Assembly (NCBI RefSeq): GCF_907164915.1
Contig: NC_061863.1
Coordinates: 22,769,710-22,833,709, forward strand
Length of the DNA stretch: 64,000 bases
Direction: 5' to 3'
Source: Impatiens glandulifera
Lineage: Eukaryota > Streptophyta > Magnoliopsida > Ericales > Balsaminaceae
A program made the translations under genes and the position numbers. Positions 34,711-46,986 of this stretch are shown piece by piece. Position 1 is the stretch's first letter. Each line of letters opens with the position of its first letter. The notes beneath the pieces were generated by a model. The model was not told where the DNA came from and did not search any database. It was given only the letters and a program-made list of their open reading frames with translations.

Positions 34711-35962
34711 TGTTAGGATCGGGATCGCCGATAGAGGACTAGGATCCGGCTAAAGGTAGATCACTTAGACAACACAACACACACCAATTGGAACTAATCC
34801 GATTAAAGACTAGAACCGCTCTTAACACTACATAGATTGTCATAGACTTTTGAACCGAGTTCAAGGGCGGAAATGTCTGTTTAAATCTGAAGCAACGTGC
34901 ACGATTCAGTTTGGAAGGTATTAGGAGAAGTCGGTTAAGGTGGAGAGAAAACCGGTTCGGTTTGAATGAATAGTGTTTCGGTTCGGTTAGAGTAAGTAAA
35001 CCGGAATGTAAAATAAAAAACACAAGACAGATTTTTATGGATGTTCGGAGAAAACTCTCCTACGTTACCCCTTCTTCTCAAACAGTGAGAAGGATGTTCA
35101 CTAACTGGAATATTCCACAAATACACTCCGATCGAGTCTTATTTACTGCTCCTCGGTTACACCACTTGCACAATGATGTAATACTTTTACACAAGGTAAA
35201 TACACAGATTTCTTAATGTTTACAACTATTTCACTTTGAATCAAGAAGGCTGTATGAACTCAGGATGTCTTTCAGGCTTGATTATTTGAAAACTAAGTTG
35301 TTTTTAGCTCGCGCGCGTCAGATATGTTCTACTGCTCTTGGTTCTCTTTATATAGAGAATATGACAACAGTCATATTTCTCTCTCATCTATTGATTGGTC
35401 AGCCGAACCGGCTGAGTAGGTAGCCTTGCTTTTTGTACATGTGGCAGCCATGCACGAAGGTAGCCTCCTGTACCATGAGGGTTGCTTGTGTATTTGGGTA
35501 AGATCTGTAATGATTAGATTTCCCTCATGCTTTATATCGGATCTTTCTTTTGTGCATTTCCAAGAAATTTCCATTACGTCATCTTCACAGATTTCATCAC
35601 TTTGAATAATTTTCCTGCTGGCCTTGAGATCTTCAATATATTGAGCCAGCCGGAAGTGATGCTTCATATGGTTTATATTCCATCCGATCCGGTGAGGGCA
35701 GACAAACCGTTTTACTTGAAGTCAATCCGGTTTACTTGATAATGTCCGGATCATCTTAACAGAAAGTCTCAACCGGTCCGGTGCGACTTGAGCTGTACCT
35801 GCATAAAGAGTTTGAAGCTGATTAAGTACTTTGGCCGGTTTAAACTTAACTTATTTTAATTTTTTTTCTAACAATTTCTCCCTTTTTGATTATTTAGAAT
35901 AAATATTCAAAACTTGTAAGTGTTGTCCGGTTTGAAAATTAACTTATGTAATTTTTCTAACA
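34711..35962 (-). repeat. E2 3' LTR (element A-related Copia, minus strand)
   Basis: It starts TGTTAGGATCGGGATCG at 34711 and, by analogy with element A, ends at 35962 (CTAACA). The last 89 bp (35874-35962) repeat the preceding LTR edge, as in element A. The hairpin block is at 35031-35097. GTATG at 34706-34710 is the expected position of one target duplication; the partner was not found. Confidence 0.82.
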
Positions 35963-36198
35963 ATTTCTCCCTTTTTGATTATTTAGAATAAATATTCAAA
36001 ACTTGTAAGTGTTGACCGGTTTGAAAATTAACTTATGTTTTTAAAATATGCTTGTCCGATGTTTAGGAAGTTTTTATTTTTAAGAAGATTTTTCATCAAT
36101 TTCTCCATTTATGATACTTTAAGCCAAAAAGTATCAAAACCAGCTAATCGGCCAAACCGTGGGAAAAAATTTGTAATGTTGTATTTAAAGACCGAAAA
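35963..36198 (-). other. E2 polypurine tract and 3' untranslated stretch
   Basis: The reverse complement gives AATAATCAAAAAGGGAGAAA immediately upstream of the LTR edge. A third, degenerate purine tract lies near 36095-36110. Confidence 0.7.
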
Positions 36199-39100
36199 TT
36201 AAAAAGTATTATATATATAGGTAGTAATGAGAAAGCTTAAAAAGAGAATAAGTTTTAAGTTCAAGGATTCAGTTTTCCCCCCCTGTTTTTTTGCCTTTGT
36301 CGCCTCCTTCTCGTTCCATTCTCTTTCTCTTCTATCCGCGTCTATACACCAGCCAGTTACGACACTTGGTCTTGATGGATTCCATTTGAAGTTAAAGAAA
36401 CCACTTTCCAATCTGGGCGGTCGAGGTGCAATATCGCTGGATGGGGAAATGTTGATGAAATTTTGTATATAGTCCTCCTAGGATTCCTGAGCCAGCCTCT
36501 TGCCTTATTGAGTAGATGAGGATGGTTCCGGTCTGGCTTTGCGTTTTCTGGGATTGAGAGGAATCTCATCCTCTTTTTCCATCTCGGATGTTGGCTTGAT
36601 TTGACTATCGACCCGGTTCGCTACCGTTTGGATATTCGCATCGGTGAGTTAGGTTAGAAGGTTGGTTACTTGAGCTTTCTTCGTCTGCTTATTAGCTTGG
36701 CCCCTTGTGGTTACTCCCGGGAGAGAACGTTTAACCGCGGCGGTGTTAGATCTCTCGGCTTCGCTTTCCTTGGCCGCATCTTTTTTCTGCGATTTCTAAG
36801 GCTAGCCGGAAGTCATTTGTTTCCAACTCATTCAATCGGTTTTCTCTTTCAATCTCATCGGCTTGGAACGTTTTAGCCACTTCGGCATCGGATTAGATCT
36901 AAGCCTCGGTTGCCATGGCCTTTACTTCTGTTATCTCCCCAATTTGAGAAGTTAATAGTTGCATCATGTGTAACATCTGGGAGGTGGTATTGTCGACTTT
37001 CTCGATCTTATTCTCAACATTTAGGATCTTGTTGTCTGATGCGGAGTCTCTCGCCTCGAGGGTTGCTTGTCATTTTGCCATTGATTTTTCGACCGCAGCA
37101 TCAATGAGAGCTTGTATTTTGTCCGTAACCGGAGCAACTGTGTGGGGGGTGTGAACCGGCATTGATCTTTTCGGTTGTTCCTAACTAATCAGTTCAACAT
37201 TTTCGTGAATAGGATGCGAGAGAGACTTACTTGGTGAGGGGGAAGCCGTACGACCATCTTCCTGCTGAAGCACAAGTTGTTTGGATGACTGACCGACTTC
37301 TACGGAGGGCGAAGTAGTCGGCATTTGGTAGTTGTCAGGTCTCGAAAACGTATAACGTTCCTTAGTCTCTTCTTCCGTTTTCTTCTCCATTTCGGATATT
37401 TCGGATTCAATCTTAGCAATGATCATGTGCAAAGAATCTTTTGCCTTAGTTTCCTCAGCGGTTAGGACCATGTCTTTAGATGTCTCCAACATTTCGGTCA
37501 TTGCCCATACTTTGGCGTTTTTTTCGGCTAGTTCGCATTTGGACATAACGAGAGGAATAAATTTTGATTTTGTCAGCCGAAACACCGCTTGTTCCAGGTC
37601 TACCAGTCTCAACCACTGTTCGGTTTTTGGAAGAAATTTATCGAATGAGACTTCACTTTGGATTTTCCACCAATCATAGAAAGCATAAGAAATTTCGAGT
37701 GCCCGATTCCCAACCATGTTGAGAATTTTTCGTATGTGATTTTCGGGTAGATCTGGTGTGGATTGATGGGTTTGCTTTGGAGATTCAGGTGGAGTGTTGA
37801 AAGTAGTCGACTTCCCATGATCAGAACATCGTCCCCAACCGGACTTGTTGAAATCTTTTTAGTGGTATTGCCTCCATGAACCGAAGGATTTCTATCTGTT
37901 TTTTCTTCTTCATTAACCGGTTTTGGAGATTCCGATGTAGTATTAGGAATGACCGGCCCCTTAAGAGTCGATTGTGATGTATGTTCAGTTGGAAGCGGTT
38001 TTTCAGCACCCGCTCCTGTCGTACTTCTTTCTGTATCATTATCCCCTTGAACCGGAGGATAGTCAGCCGGTATTTCTTCGGTCGGATCGTCTAACTGGTC
38101 AGTTTTATAGCCTGACCACCTTTTACATCTTTACTTGTCACCTCGTCATCATTTTCCCGAGTGACATCTTTCGCCACGTTTAGTACTACATCTAAGGTCC
38201 TTAACCGGACTGTCTCTATCGTATCCGCAATTTTTCTAGGAGGGGATTTCCTAATCTCAGAATTATGCGTAAGAGTGTGTGTACTAACCTTTTTAGCAGA
38301 TTTTGCGGCTCGGTTCCCAGATGATTCGGCCTGCCTTGAGGAATGAATTGTTTCGGCCGCTTCCTTCTCTTTTACTAGTGAGGAGGATGGGACTTGAATT
38401 GGAACCACCACTTGAAATGGAATTGCTTTAATGACCGAGCGAGATGGCTGGGGAGAAGATGTCTTTTCGGAGTCATGAGACTCGCTTGCCGTTTTCTTTC
38501 AACCGACTTTCTCTTCTTAGCAGCTTTCTTGATTTTCGCTGGCCTTTGACTGTAGTTTCCTTTTCTTTCGGCTCAACCTCTTCGGGACCTTTGTCTTTCG
38601 GGACAATCAGTTCGGCCTCTTTAGTAACCTTAGCCTTTGGAGCTCTCTCCCTAGGCGGTTTTTCGGACCTCACCTTGATATTCTCAGCGTTCATAATCTT
38701 AGAGTTTGATAGGGGTGTACCTTCTCTGATTGAGATCTGTAGATGACGAAGGATTTTCCTGATCGGCATGGCGTAGGCTTGAACCCGATATTTTGTTACT
38801 GCAACCACTTCACAAAGTTGCTCGAAGAGCACACCGGCCCAGTCAGATTGTCAAAGTTTCCTCCTTTTCCCTGTATAGATTTGGAGATTATACCCAGTAG
38901 ATACCGGAACTCCGGCTTCAATTTACTCTTCTTGCTGATGTGGTCCACCAGATCAGCCGGATTATTCGAAATGGCCTGCCGAGCCGCCGTAGTGTCGGCT
39001 TCAGATAAACCAGTCTTGAAACCCCGTCCATCATTAGGCAGTCCAAGAGCCTCAGCAAATGTTTCCTCATTGATATCAAAAGTGATGCCGCATATAGTGG

Positions 39101-39290
39101 CTGTTATGACCCTCTTCTTCACACCATTTTGGCTGAAGAACTCCACAACTTCATCCTGATGAAAAACAAACGGACCATTCAGAAATTCTTCTAAGCCGGA
39201 TTCTTTGATGGATCCGATCAAGGTCTTGTAGTCGCTGGTTTCGTTCTCCTCAATATCCTTGAAGTCGATCTGCAAAATGGGATAAATAGT
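36199..39290 (-). pseudogene. E2 extra ORF (D3-type), broken
   Basis: It is clearly homologous to D3 of element A over the whole length. 39275-38796 carries the family domain (LQIDFKDIEEN, SGLEEFLNG, ICGITFDINEETF, ALGLPNDGRGFKT, LKPEFRYLLGIISKSIQG). A deletion of roughly 55 bases near 38840 removes the MMMAIVCGDKI helix and shifts the frame. The domain then continues at 38832-38473 (LFEQLCEVV, VQAYAMPIRKIL) and, unlike in element A, reads without a stop into the Lys/Glu-rich tail. Pieces at 38411-38091, 37717-37181 and 36569-36199 give the linker, the helical region and the C-terminal VTGWCIDADRREREW motif. The start codon itself appears altered. Confidence 0.75.
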
Positions 39291-39411
39291 GCGTTATCAC
39301 GTCCAATGGTGGATTGAAAGAAAGATTAAGATGATTAAAGAGATATGAGCGATAATGCTTTGAGATTTTAGAGAGAGAGAGTGTGTGAGAGGATTAATGA
39401 TCTAACTTCCC

Positions 39412-39421
39412 TATTTATATA
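39412..39421 (-). promoter_or_regulatory. TATA box of the E2 D3-type gene
   Basis: The minus strand reads TATATAAATA about 125-135 bp upstream of the first conserved coding residues, followed by a leader rich in CTCTCT. It corresponds to the D3 TATA box at 18057-18064. Confidence 0.6.
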
Positions 39422-39473
39422 GGAAGCGATTACTTGGAGGTTAAGAAACTGAACCGTCACGTCGTTCTGGATT

Positions 39474-39483
39474 TTGGCGCCAA
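39474..39483 (-). promoter_or_regulatory. E2F-like palindrome in the E2 D3-type promoter
   Basis: TTGGCGCCAA sits in a block that reads TTTGGAGGGAAAACTTGG then CGCCAAAAT on the minus strand, matching 17984-18009 of element A. On the plus strand, 39500-39590 contains several GCGGTAA repeats, the counterparts of the TTACCGC motifs upstream of D3. Confidence 0.5.
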
Positions 39484-39819
39484 GTTTTCCCTCCAAATGT
39501 TAATGCGGTAATTGTTGGCGGTAATTTTGGGCGGTAAATTGGAGCGGTAAACTAAGGGTGGTAAACAAGAGGCGGTAAACCAGAAGCGGGAGTTTATTTC
39601 GATTAATTTGAATTTGATTTTAGATTCTAGCCGAGACTAAACCGAAGTTTGAGGATAACTTTCAAAAGTCTTAGCCGAATTTTGAGATATGGGATTTAAA
39701 ACATGCATTTTCATAGAATGATCAACCGGTCGTGCAACAAAAAGACCGAGATGACCGGAAGTTGAAAGTTACAATTAAAACATGAATTTCTAGAAAAAGT
39801 CCCCTTCTTCCATTCTCAG

Positions 39820-40097
39820 GATCCATTCCTCCACGATGTAGCTGGTCCGACATTCGACTCATTCAATCTAACTTTCCAGCATGTCCTCGGTTATGGTGTT
39901 AGTCGGCCCTACCGGAACTCCTGGTCGGAGATTGGGGATGATGGAGCGGATATATCGGTTGATTTGAGGGGCAAAGTCGATTCTTCTTCTGGGGGTCGTG
40001 ATGTTGTTCATCAAGTTGTTGAAGAGAAAAGTTGCCCAATTTATGGGCGAGTATTTTATGATTGCAATCATAAGGTCATACACTTTCCGAGTGTAAC
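39820..40097 (-). pseudogene. E2 D2-type extra ORF, C-terminal part, cut by solo LTR 3
   Basis: The minus-strand frame from 40083 reads MYDLMIAIIKYSPINW and then FLFNNLMNNITTPRRR, IDFAPQINRYIRS and PGVPVGPTNTITEDM. It matches the second half of D2 in element A and retains the Trp that is a stop there. The upstream half is missing: a few codons continue beyond the solo LTR at 42147 and then unrelated AT-rich DNA begins. E2 therefore had at least D2 and D3 in the same order as element A. Confidence 0.7.
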
Positions 40098-42146
40098 TGA
40101 CAGGATCGGTTTTATCGATAGAGACGGGGGTCTGGCTATTGATGAAGGCTTATGAAAAACGGTTTGAAAAAAATCTTGTTAAGGATTTAATTCGCTTTCT
40201 ATTCTAAGCAAACCCTTGTAAACACTTGAAACATAATCAAGGCGGAATTGTTTACTTGGGTTTGAAGCTCAAGATGAAGAATGAAAAGATGACAGAAATG
40301 AAAGAACAAAGCAGTTTATTTATGGATGTTCGGAGAAAACTCTCCTACGTCACCCCTTCTTCCAACCACTGGAAGGATTCACTATAATATGATTCGAATC
40401 AAATACAGTTTGCACACACTTAACTCACTATTGAACAGAACACACTCTGTTCAATTTACAAGATGAAGAATATCACTCAGCTAAAGGTGTTTTTGATTCT
40501 AGCTCTCTCTTCATTCACACACAGTACAATCAGGAAAGAAGCTTCACAGTATGAATGTTCAAAAGATTAATTGCTTGGTAGTTCTTCTCAGGTAGTGTTT
40601 CTCTCAGTTGATCGAATGGCTGGCATTTTGTCTGTTGTCCTTGAGATTTGATAAATACTAGGAAGAGACTAACGGTCGAATCTTTAGAATGATACGTGGC
40701 ACTCTTCCATTGGAAAACCACCATAGTACACAGCAGGTTTTGAGCACAACGATCGTGGCCGTACAATAACTGGTAGTGCGCCGAATATTCCATCAGGGAT
40801 ATACCTGCAAAACAAGTAATATGTGGGAAATTCTCTTACGTGGCATTCGTTGGTTGGGTGCATATAGCTATCGTACTAATCTTCACTAGAAATTGGAGTA
40901 GGAGTAGAGTACAGCTATAGCACGTGGGTAGGCGGGTGCTTGCTTCAACCATACTACATAAGCTTAGAATTAAACGTATTTCAGTTAGACGACCTCGTCT
41001 AATGAAATCAAACATCCCCGTCTAAGAGCATAATCCATTAGACCGCCTAGTCTAATGGGATTAGATTTACGTCTAATTACAATCACTTCAGACTAATCTG
41101 AAGGAGTTAGACTACACGTCAAACTTTCACTAATTAGACTTCATGTCTAATCATTCACAAACCATTAGACTACACATCTAACTCCACTGAGTTAGACTGC
41201 ACATCTAATTTCGGTTCTACTTCAGACTTGTCTAAAGGAGTTAGACTTACGTCTAACTTTCACCAATTAGACTACACGTCTAATTGTTATAAAAACCATT
41301 AGACTGCACGTCTAACTCCACTGAGTTTGACTGTACGTCTAATCATTCATAAACCATTAAATTGCACGTCTAACTCCACTGAGTTAGACTGCACGTGCAC
41401 GTCTAATTCCGGTTCTACTTCAGACTTGTCTGAAGGAGTTAGACTTACGTCTAACTTTCACCAATTAGACTACACGTCTAATTGTTACAAACCATTAGAC
41501 TGCACGTCTAATTGTTACAAACCATTAGACTGCACGTCTAAATCCACTGAGTTAGAATGCATGTCTAATTCCGTATACATTAGACTGCACGTCTAACTCC
41601 GCTGAGTTAGACTGCACGTTTAATTTCGTATACATTAGACTGCACGTCTAACTCCACTGAGTTAGACAACACGTCTAATTCCGTATACATTAGACTGTAC
41701 ATCTAACTCCTCTGAGTTAGACTACACGTATAATTCAAAATATATTAGACTGCACGTCTAACTCCGCTGAGTTAGACTGCACGTCTAATTCCGTATACAT
41801 TAGACTGCACGTATAACTCCGCTGAGTTAGACTGCACGTCTAATTCAAAATATATTAGACTGCACGTCTAACTCCGCCGAGTTAGACTGCACGTCTAATT
41901 CTGGAATTCTATTAGACTGCACGTCTAATTACGGAATCTATTAGATTGCACGTCTAACTCCACGGGTTAGACTGCACGTCTAATTCTGTGCATCTAATGC
42001 AAAATCGGTCTAATGAGCCTCATTAGAGCCAAGTATCATGAAATATGATTTCGATACACCTGCATCAAAGCGCATAAATCATTTCGTCATCAAAATCCCA
42101 ATAATCAAACTATTTCAACACTTCGTCAAAATAATTTGACCCAACA
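40098..42146 (-). mobile_element. Solo LTR 3 (TTAGAC-array family), TSD GTAAC
   Basis: The 2,049 bp sequence begins TGACAGGATCGG and ends TTGACCCAACA on the plus strand. It has perfect GTAAC duplications at 40093-40097 and 42147-42151. It is closely related to solo LTR 2 in both unique and array parts. The hairpin block lies at 40321-40380 and the palindromic array at about 40990-41995. Confidence 0.93.
40990..41995. repeat. Palindromic TTAGAC array inside solo LTR 3
   Basis: Roughly 60 bp units of ATTAGACTGCACGTCTAAC, TCCGCTGAG and TTAGACTGCACGTCTAATTC with short spacers such as CGTATAC or AAAATAT. Each half is self-complementary (TTAGAC-x5-GTCTAA; CTAACTC-x4-GAGTTAG). Confidence 0.85.
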
Positions 42147-42151
42147 GTAAC

Positions 42152-43481
42152 GTTTATTCGACATGAATCAAACTAATTAATTGAATCATAATTATTATTT
42201 GTTTCTTTGTTCATGAATTATTTGGATTTCTCCCTTCTTATAGATTGTATCTCTATGGTATGATTTCACTTTAAAGCTTTATTTGTCATCTATTTATTAT
42301 TTAGAATTTGACAGGATATCCTACAACATAGTTTTCCGATAAGAGATTTGATTCCCACAAACTATAAGCTCTCCCAAGATTGATTTGATAATTAATCTTT
42401 TCAAGAATATTTAATGTAAATTGTTCACAGTTTTAAACTAGCCAGCTTTTACATAATAGAGAGCGTCCTTTAGGATGAGTGTGATAGACATATCATTAGT
42501 GCCATTTCAAGCACATCACTAAGATCCAGACCTTTCAAAATGAATCTCTTTATTCTTTCCTAATTTTTTAATAAGTAAATTAAGTGGTGACTCTTAATTG
42601 AACAAGTTATGTTTTGTATTATTGAATCATAATTTGGTTCTTCATCTCATTTTCGAGTGAGACTATCCTCGGAAGGTTGGTGTTCTCACTAATTTTTTAG
42701 AGGAAGATAAGCTAATGTATTTAATAATACAAAAATCGGAAAATTTTAATTTCATAACATCTTTGAGAGAATCCGGGCTAAGCTTACTATCCAAACCTCT
42801 CATCCCTACTCCGAGACTCGAGTGGGAGGTTAAGCATAGAGTTGGTTAATTACGGTATTCGACGGCTCTTAAGGACAAAAACAAATGTACTTAACACTAT
42901 AGTATTAACAGTTTTCCAAAACTAGAACCCTTTTAAAAGAAGTTTCACCCTTCCTCGAAACTAGAAGGCGTTTAACCGATGATCTTAAATAAAAAAGTTG
43001 TCGGTTCTTAAAAAGAACCATTTTGAGAGCGTACAGAAAACTGGCGACTCTGTCGGGGTTCTTTGATGCTTAACTCGAAACTAACCGTTGGCTACTATTT
43101 AAAATTGTGAACATTTACATTGATTTTTTTTAAAAAAAAATAATCTGCAGGGTAAATAACCAAATCCTTAAATATGAACTATAAATTTTTATCTTGTTTA
43201 TGTGTTATATGGGCTAATTAAATCCAACTGAATCCCATCGCATCTGTATTTAAAAAAATTGTACGAAGGTAAATGTAAAACTTGGGTTTTCCCCTTCTAC
43301 ATTATATTAAAATTATATGTCAAAGTACATTACCTCTAAGTGATCACTAATTGGAAAAGAAACATATCAAAATGAATCAGAAAGTTGTCCGAGGATGAAG
43401 TAGGAGCACCCGAAGACAAACTTGTGGATATATCCCAGGTACATGCTCTTACATGACTAAGTGTTAACTTAGGGCATATGA
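42152..43481 (+). other. AT-rich region with a possible Gypsy-type LTR/primer-site junction
   Basis: At 43026-43060 the sequence reads GAGCGTACAGAAAA followed by CTGGCGACTCTGTCGGGGTT. TGGCGACTCTGCTGGGG-type sites are a recurrent primer-site signature next to the 5' LTR of plant Gypsy elements. The stretch 42152-43035 may therefore be an old LTR, but I could not find its start or a partner. No coding sequence was recognised. Confidence 0.35.
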
Positions 43482-43935
43482 TGTTAGGATAGGGATCGCC
43501 GATAGGAGACCAGGGTCCGGCTAAAGAAGAATGCTTACACACACTCAACACTTGATACTAACCCGGTTAAAGATTGATATCGGTCTCAACACTACACAAT
43601 TTGTCAAAAACTCTTGAACCGAGTTCAAGTGAGAAAGTAGTTTGTTTCAACTTGAAGCAATACGCACACACGGATCGAATGACAAGGATAAATGGAATAT
43701 AGAAAGAACACAACACAAGATTTATTGATGTTCGGAGATAAAACTCTTACGTCACCCCTTCTTCTCCAACCTTGAGAAGGATATTCACTAAGAATATTCA
43801 ATCACACTTTACAACACGTCAAATAATCGAGACTTATTTACTGCTCGTTATTGACTTACAATTCTCACTATTTACATAAGGAATGGAATTGTAATACACT
43901 TAACACTTTGGATAGAATGTAAGTAAGAATAGTAT
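43482..43935 (-). repeat. Copia LTR fragment (3' end, minus strand)
   Basis: It starts TGTTAGGATAGGGATCGCCG on the plus strand and carries the shared hairpin block at 43722-43792 (stem CTTCTC/GAGAAG). It runs to about 43935, where gag coding sequence begins directly. It is related to the E2 and 4930-6103 LTRs. The upstream half of the LTR is missing. Confidence 0.75.
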
Positions 43936-45180
43936 AGGCATTTTGTATGTCTTATAACTTATCTCATCCTTTAAGGTTAGATCCTCACAACTTAGATTAG
44001 TTCTAGTATCAGTTAAACTCCCTTTGACAAAACTTATTGGATTAAGCTTGTCAGTTGCTGAGTTTAACTTCTTGTAGGACTTGTCTGAGTCATTGCTATC
44101 AAATCCTAAATCAGATTTGGATTCAGCAGGTTTTAACAGACTAATATGATATTTGACAGCTTCTTCAGACCTTGTCCAAGAACTGACAATATAGTTTAAA
44201 CGTTTGTTTTCAGAAGAGAGAGTTTGAATTTTTTCTTTGAGCATATCATTCTCAGATGAGATCTCGACCTTCCCATTTTCAAGAACGTTTGGTTCTAAAG
44301 TTTGAGAAAAAATCGGTTGAGACATTTCAGAGGTGGATTTTATTTCATTATGGGACTCTAATAGCTTTTTATACTCTATGACCATGTCATTAAGTGCAAC
44401 TACCAATTCATCCCTTGAAAATTTTTTAGAGGAGAAATCAAATACCTCAGATTCCTCAACCTCTTCTTCCTCTCTTTCCATAAAACAAGCAACCTCATCA
44501 TCATCACTGTCGTTGGATGATGAGTCAAAGTCGATGTAGTTCCACTTGGCCTTGTCGTCGGCTGCCACAAGAGCCTTCAGCTTTTTATCTTCATCCTTCT
44601 TCTTCTCATCACGCTTCGGCTTTCGGCATTCCGATTTGTAATGATCTAAAATACCACAATTAAAGCACTTAACATTAACTTTAGACTTCTTATCATCATT
44701 GGAATTTGAGGAGCTTGAGTTAGAATTTCTCTTCTTCATGAATTTGCCGAACTTCTTCACGAAGAGAGCCATAACATCACTACTGAGCTGCTGAGCAGCT
44801 GTCTTCAAATCAGTGGCAACTAGTGGCTCCTTAGTAGTCACTAGGGCTTTGATAATAATGGTGGATGATGGGTGCTCCTCTTCAATCCTTGAGTTCAGCT
44901 CGAACTCATAGGCCTTCAGATCGTCAATTAAATCGAAGAGCTCTATCTTTTTGAGGTCTTTCGACTCCCTCGTTGACATGATCTTGATGTCTCACTCCCT
45001 TGGTAAAGCTCGCATGACCTTTATATCAACTTCTCTATTACTGTATGTCTTGCCAAGAATGGATAGAGTGGAGACAATTTTGCTGAACTTTGCATCGAAC
45101 TCAGTCATCGTCTCTCTAGGACGCATTTTGAAGTTGTCAAACTGCTGAGTGGTAACCATAATTTTGTTCACTTTGGTCTC
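43936..45180 (-). pseudogene. Copia gag fragment fused to an LTR end
   Basis: On the minus strand, 45180-44992 encodes MVTTQQFDNFKMRPRETMTE and the part up to ALPRE, then a TGA replaces the Trp of the (E/T)WDIK motif. The frame resumes as DIKIMSTRESKDL and runs open for more than 330 codons through DLIDDLKAYEFEL, a perfect zinc knuckle CFNCGILDHYKSEC, a Lys-rich stretch and an acidic stretch (DFDSSSNDSDDDE). Near 43936 it reads straight into LTR sequence. All of pol and both complete LTRs are missing. The 5' side ends at the satellite junction. Confidence 0.8.
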
Positions 45181-45529
45181 ACATGTGTTACTAACAAGTA
45201 ACATAAGCGATCATGTGTAAATGGTCGTAGTACTATCAACAGATAGGTTTATGTGAGAGTTTGACCAACTTGATCACATGCATTACTAACAAGTAACGTA
45301 AGCGGTCTTGTGTAAATAATCGTAGTTATATCAACATATAGGTTTACGTGAGAGTTTTACAAACTTGCTCACGTGAGTTATTAACAAGTAATGTAAACGG
45401 TCATGTGTAAATGATCATAATACTATCAACAAATAGGTTTATCGTGAAAGTTTGAAAAACTTGCTCACGGGAGTTTCTAAAAAGTAACGTAAGCGGTCAT
45501 GTGTAAATGATCATAGTACTATAAATATA
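45180..45529 (+). repeat. ~95 bp tandem satellite, first block
   Basis: Units contain ACTAACAAGTAACGTAAGCG, GTCATGTGTAAATGATCGTA, GTACTATCAACAGATAGG and TTTACGTGAGAGTTTGACAA followed by ACTTGCTCACGTGAG. Nearly four units lie here. The array resumes at 46987 and again at 58357, so it was one array before two transposon insertions. Confidence 0.85.
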
Positions 45530-46986
45530 TGATAGGATCGGTGTAATTAATAGAGACTAGGGTCTGGCTATTGATGACAACTTCTAGAAAACGGTTTGAT
45601 AGAAATCTTGTTAGGGATTAAAATCACTTTATATTCTTCACAAACCTTCACAAACTTTTGAAACGATTCAAGTGCGGAACTATTTAATTGGGATTAAAGC
45701 TTTTGAACCAATGAGAAGGAAAGATAGAATGTAAAGAACACAGCAAGTTGTTTATGGATATTCGGAGCAAACTCTCCTACGTCACCCCTTCTTCCAACAA
45801 CCGAAAATTTTTCACTAAACTTCTTTGAATCAAATACAGTTTACTGACTAGTTAACACTCTGTTGAACAGAACAAGCTCTATTTAACTTACAATATGATC
45901 AAGAATATCTCTCATCTAGACAGTGTTTGATTATATCTCTCTTGAACTTGGAAGATGGAAATCAGTAAGTCCAAGAGTGATTTTTTGGTTCAGTACGAGA
46001 AGTTGAGTTACAGGAAAATCAAGTAATTCAATAGAATAATTGGTGCCTCGACCATTGTCCTTGAAGATCTATATATAGAGTCAGGACACCAATGGTCGAA
46101 TCTTCTAGATGGACACGTGGCAAGCATCCATAGGGAGGTCGCCCATAGTACAAGAGTACAGCAGACTCTATTCATATGGATACTAGCCGTACTGAACGGT
46201 AGTGCGTCGGATATCCTTCTGGAATTGTCCTGTACTGAACAAGTAGTGGGAAGAATATTCGCATACGTGGCGTTCATTCATTTGATGTAAATACCTGGCG
46301 TATTGGTCTACACACATGAGTGGAGCAGAAGTAGCGTACAACTAGTTGATCGTGGGTAGGCATATGCTAACTTCAAACGGCTTCTAAAGCGAGGTATTAG
46401 ACGTGCTCCATTAAACTTCCAAGTCTAAGAGAGTTAGACGTCAACGTCTAATAGCGAGTTTCATTAGACTAACACGTCTAATGGAGTTAGACTGCAACGT
46501 CTAACTACGTTTCACTTCAGACTAGTCTGAAGGAGTTAGACGCTAACGTCTAACTTTATATCCCATTAGACTCACACATCTAATGAAGTTAGATTGCACG
46601 TCTAACTACGTATCTGTTAGACTGCACAACTAACTATGTATCTGTTAGACTACACGTCTAACTACGTATCTGTTAGACTACACGTCTAACTACGTATCTT
46701 TTAGACTGCCCGTCTAACTATGTATTTGTTAGACTACACGTCTAACTACGTATCTGTTAGATTGCACGTCTAACTTAGCAACACGTCTAATTAGCCTGCT
46801 TAGACCACGTCTAATTCAGCATAGTCTGATGCTCCTACATAAAAACAATTAGACGACTTAGCTTTAAACATCATCAAAACTCAGTTGTTTGATATTTAAT
46901 GATTTCTTAAGTTAATTAACTGTTCACTTAGTTTTTCAAACTATTTCTTCTAAGTTAATTAACTCTTCATTTAATTTTTCCCAACA
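45530..46986 (-). mobile_element. Solo LTR 4 in the satellite, TSD ATATA
   Basis: The 1,457 bp sequence begins TGATAGGATCGG and ends TTCCCAACA on the plus strand, with ATATA at 45525-45529 and 46987-46991. It is related to solo LTRs 2 and 3 but has a shorter array (about 46400-46800) with 28 bp units of the ACTACGTATCTGTTAGACTA type. The hairpin block at 45752-45815 has a partly lost stem. Confidence 0.9.

Noticed and set aside
27668..42146. E1 3' LTR and solo LTR 3 as a pair sharing GTAAC, making one 14.5 kb element
   Set aside because: Solo LTR 3 has GTAAC on both of its own sides and no primer site next to it. Its array differs from that of the E1 LTR in unit length.
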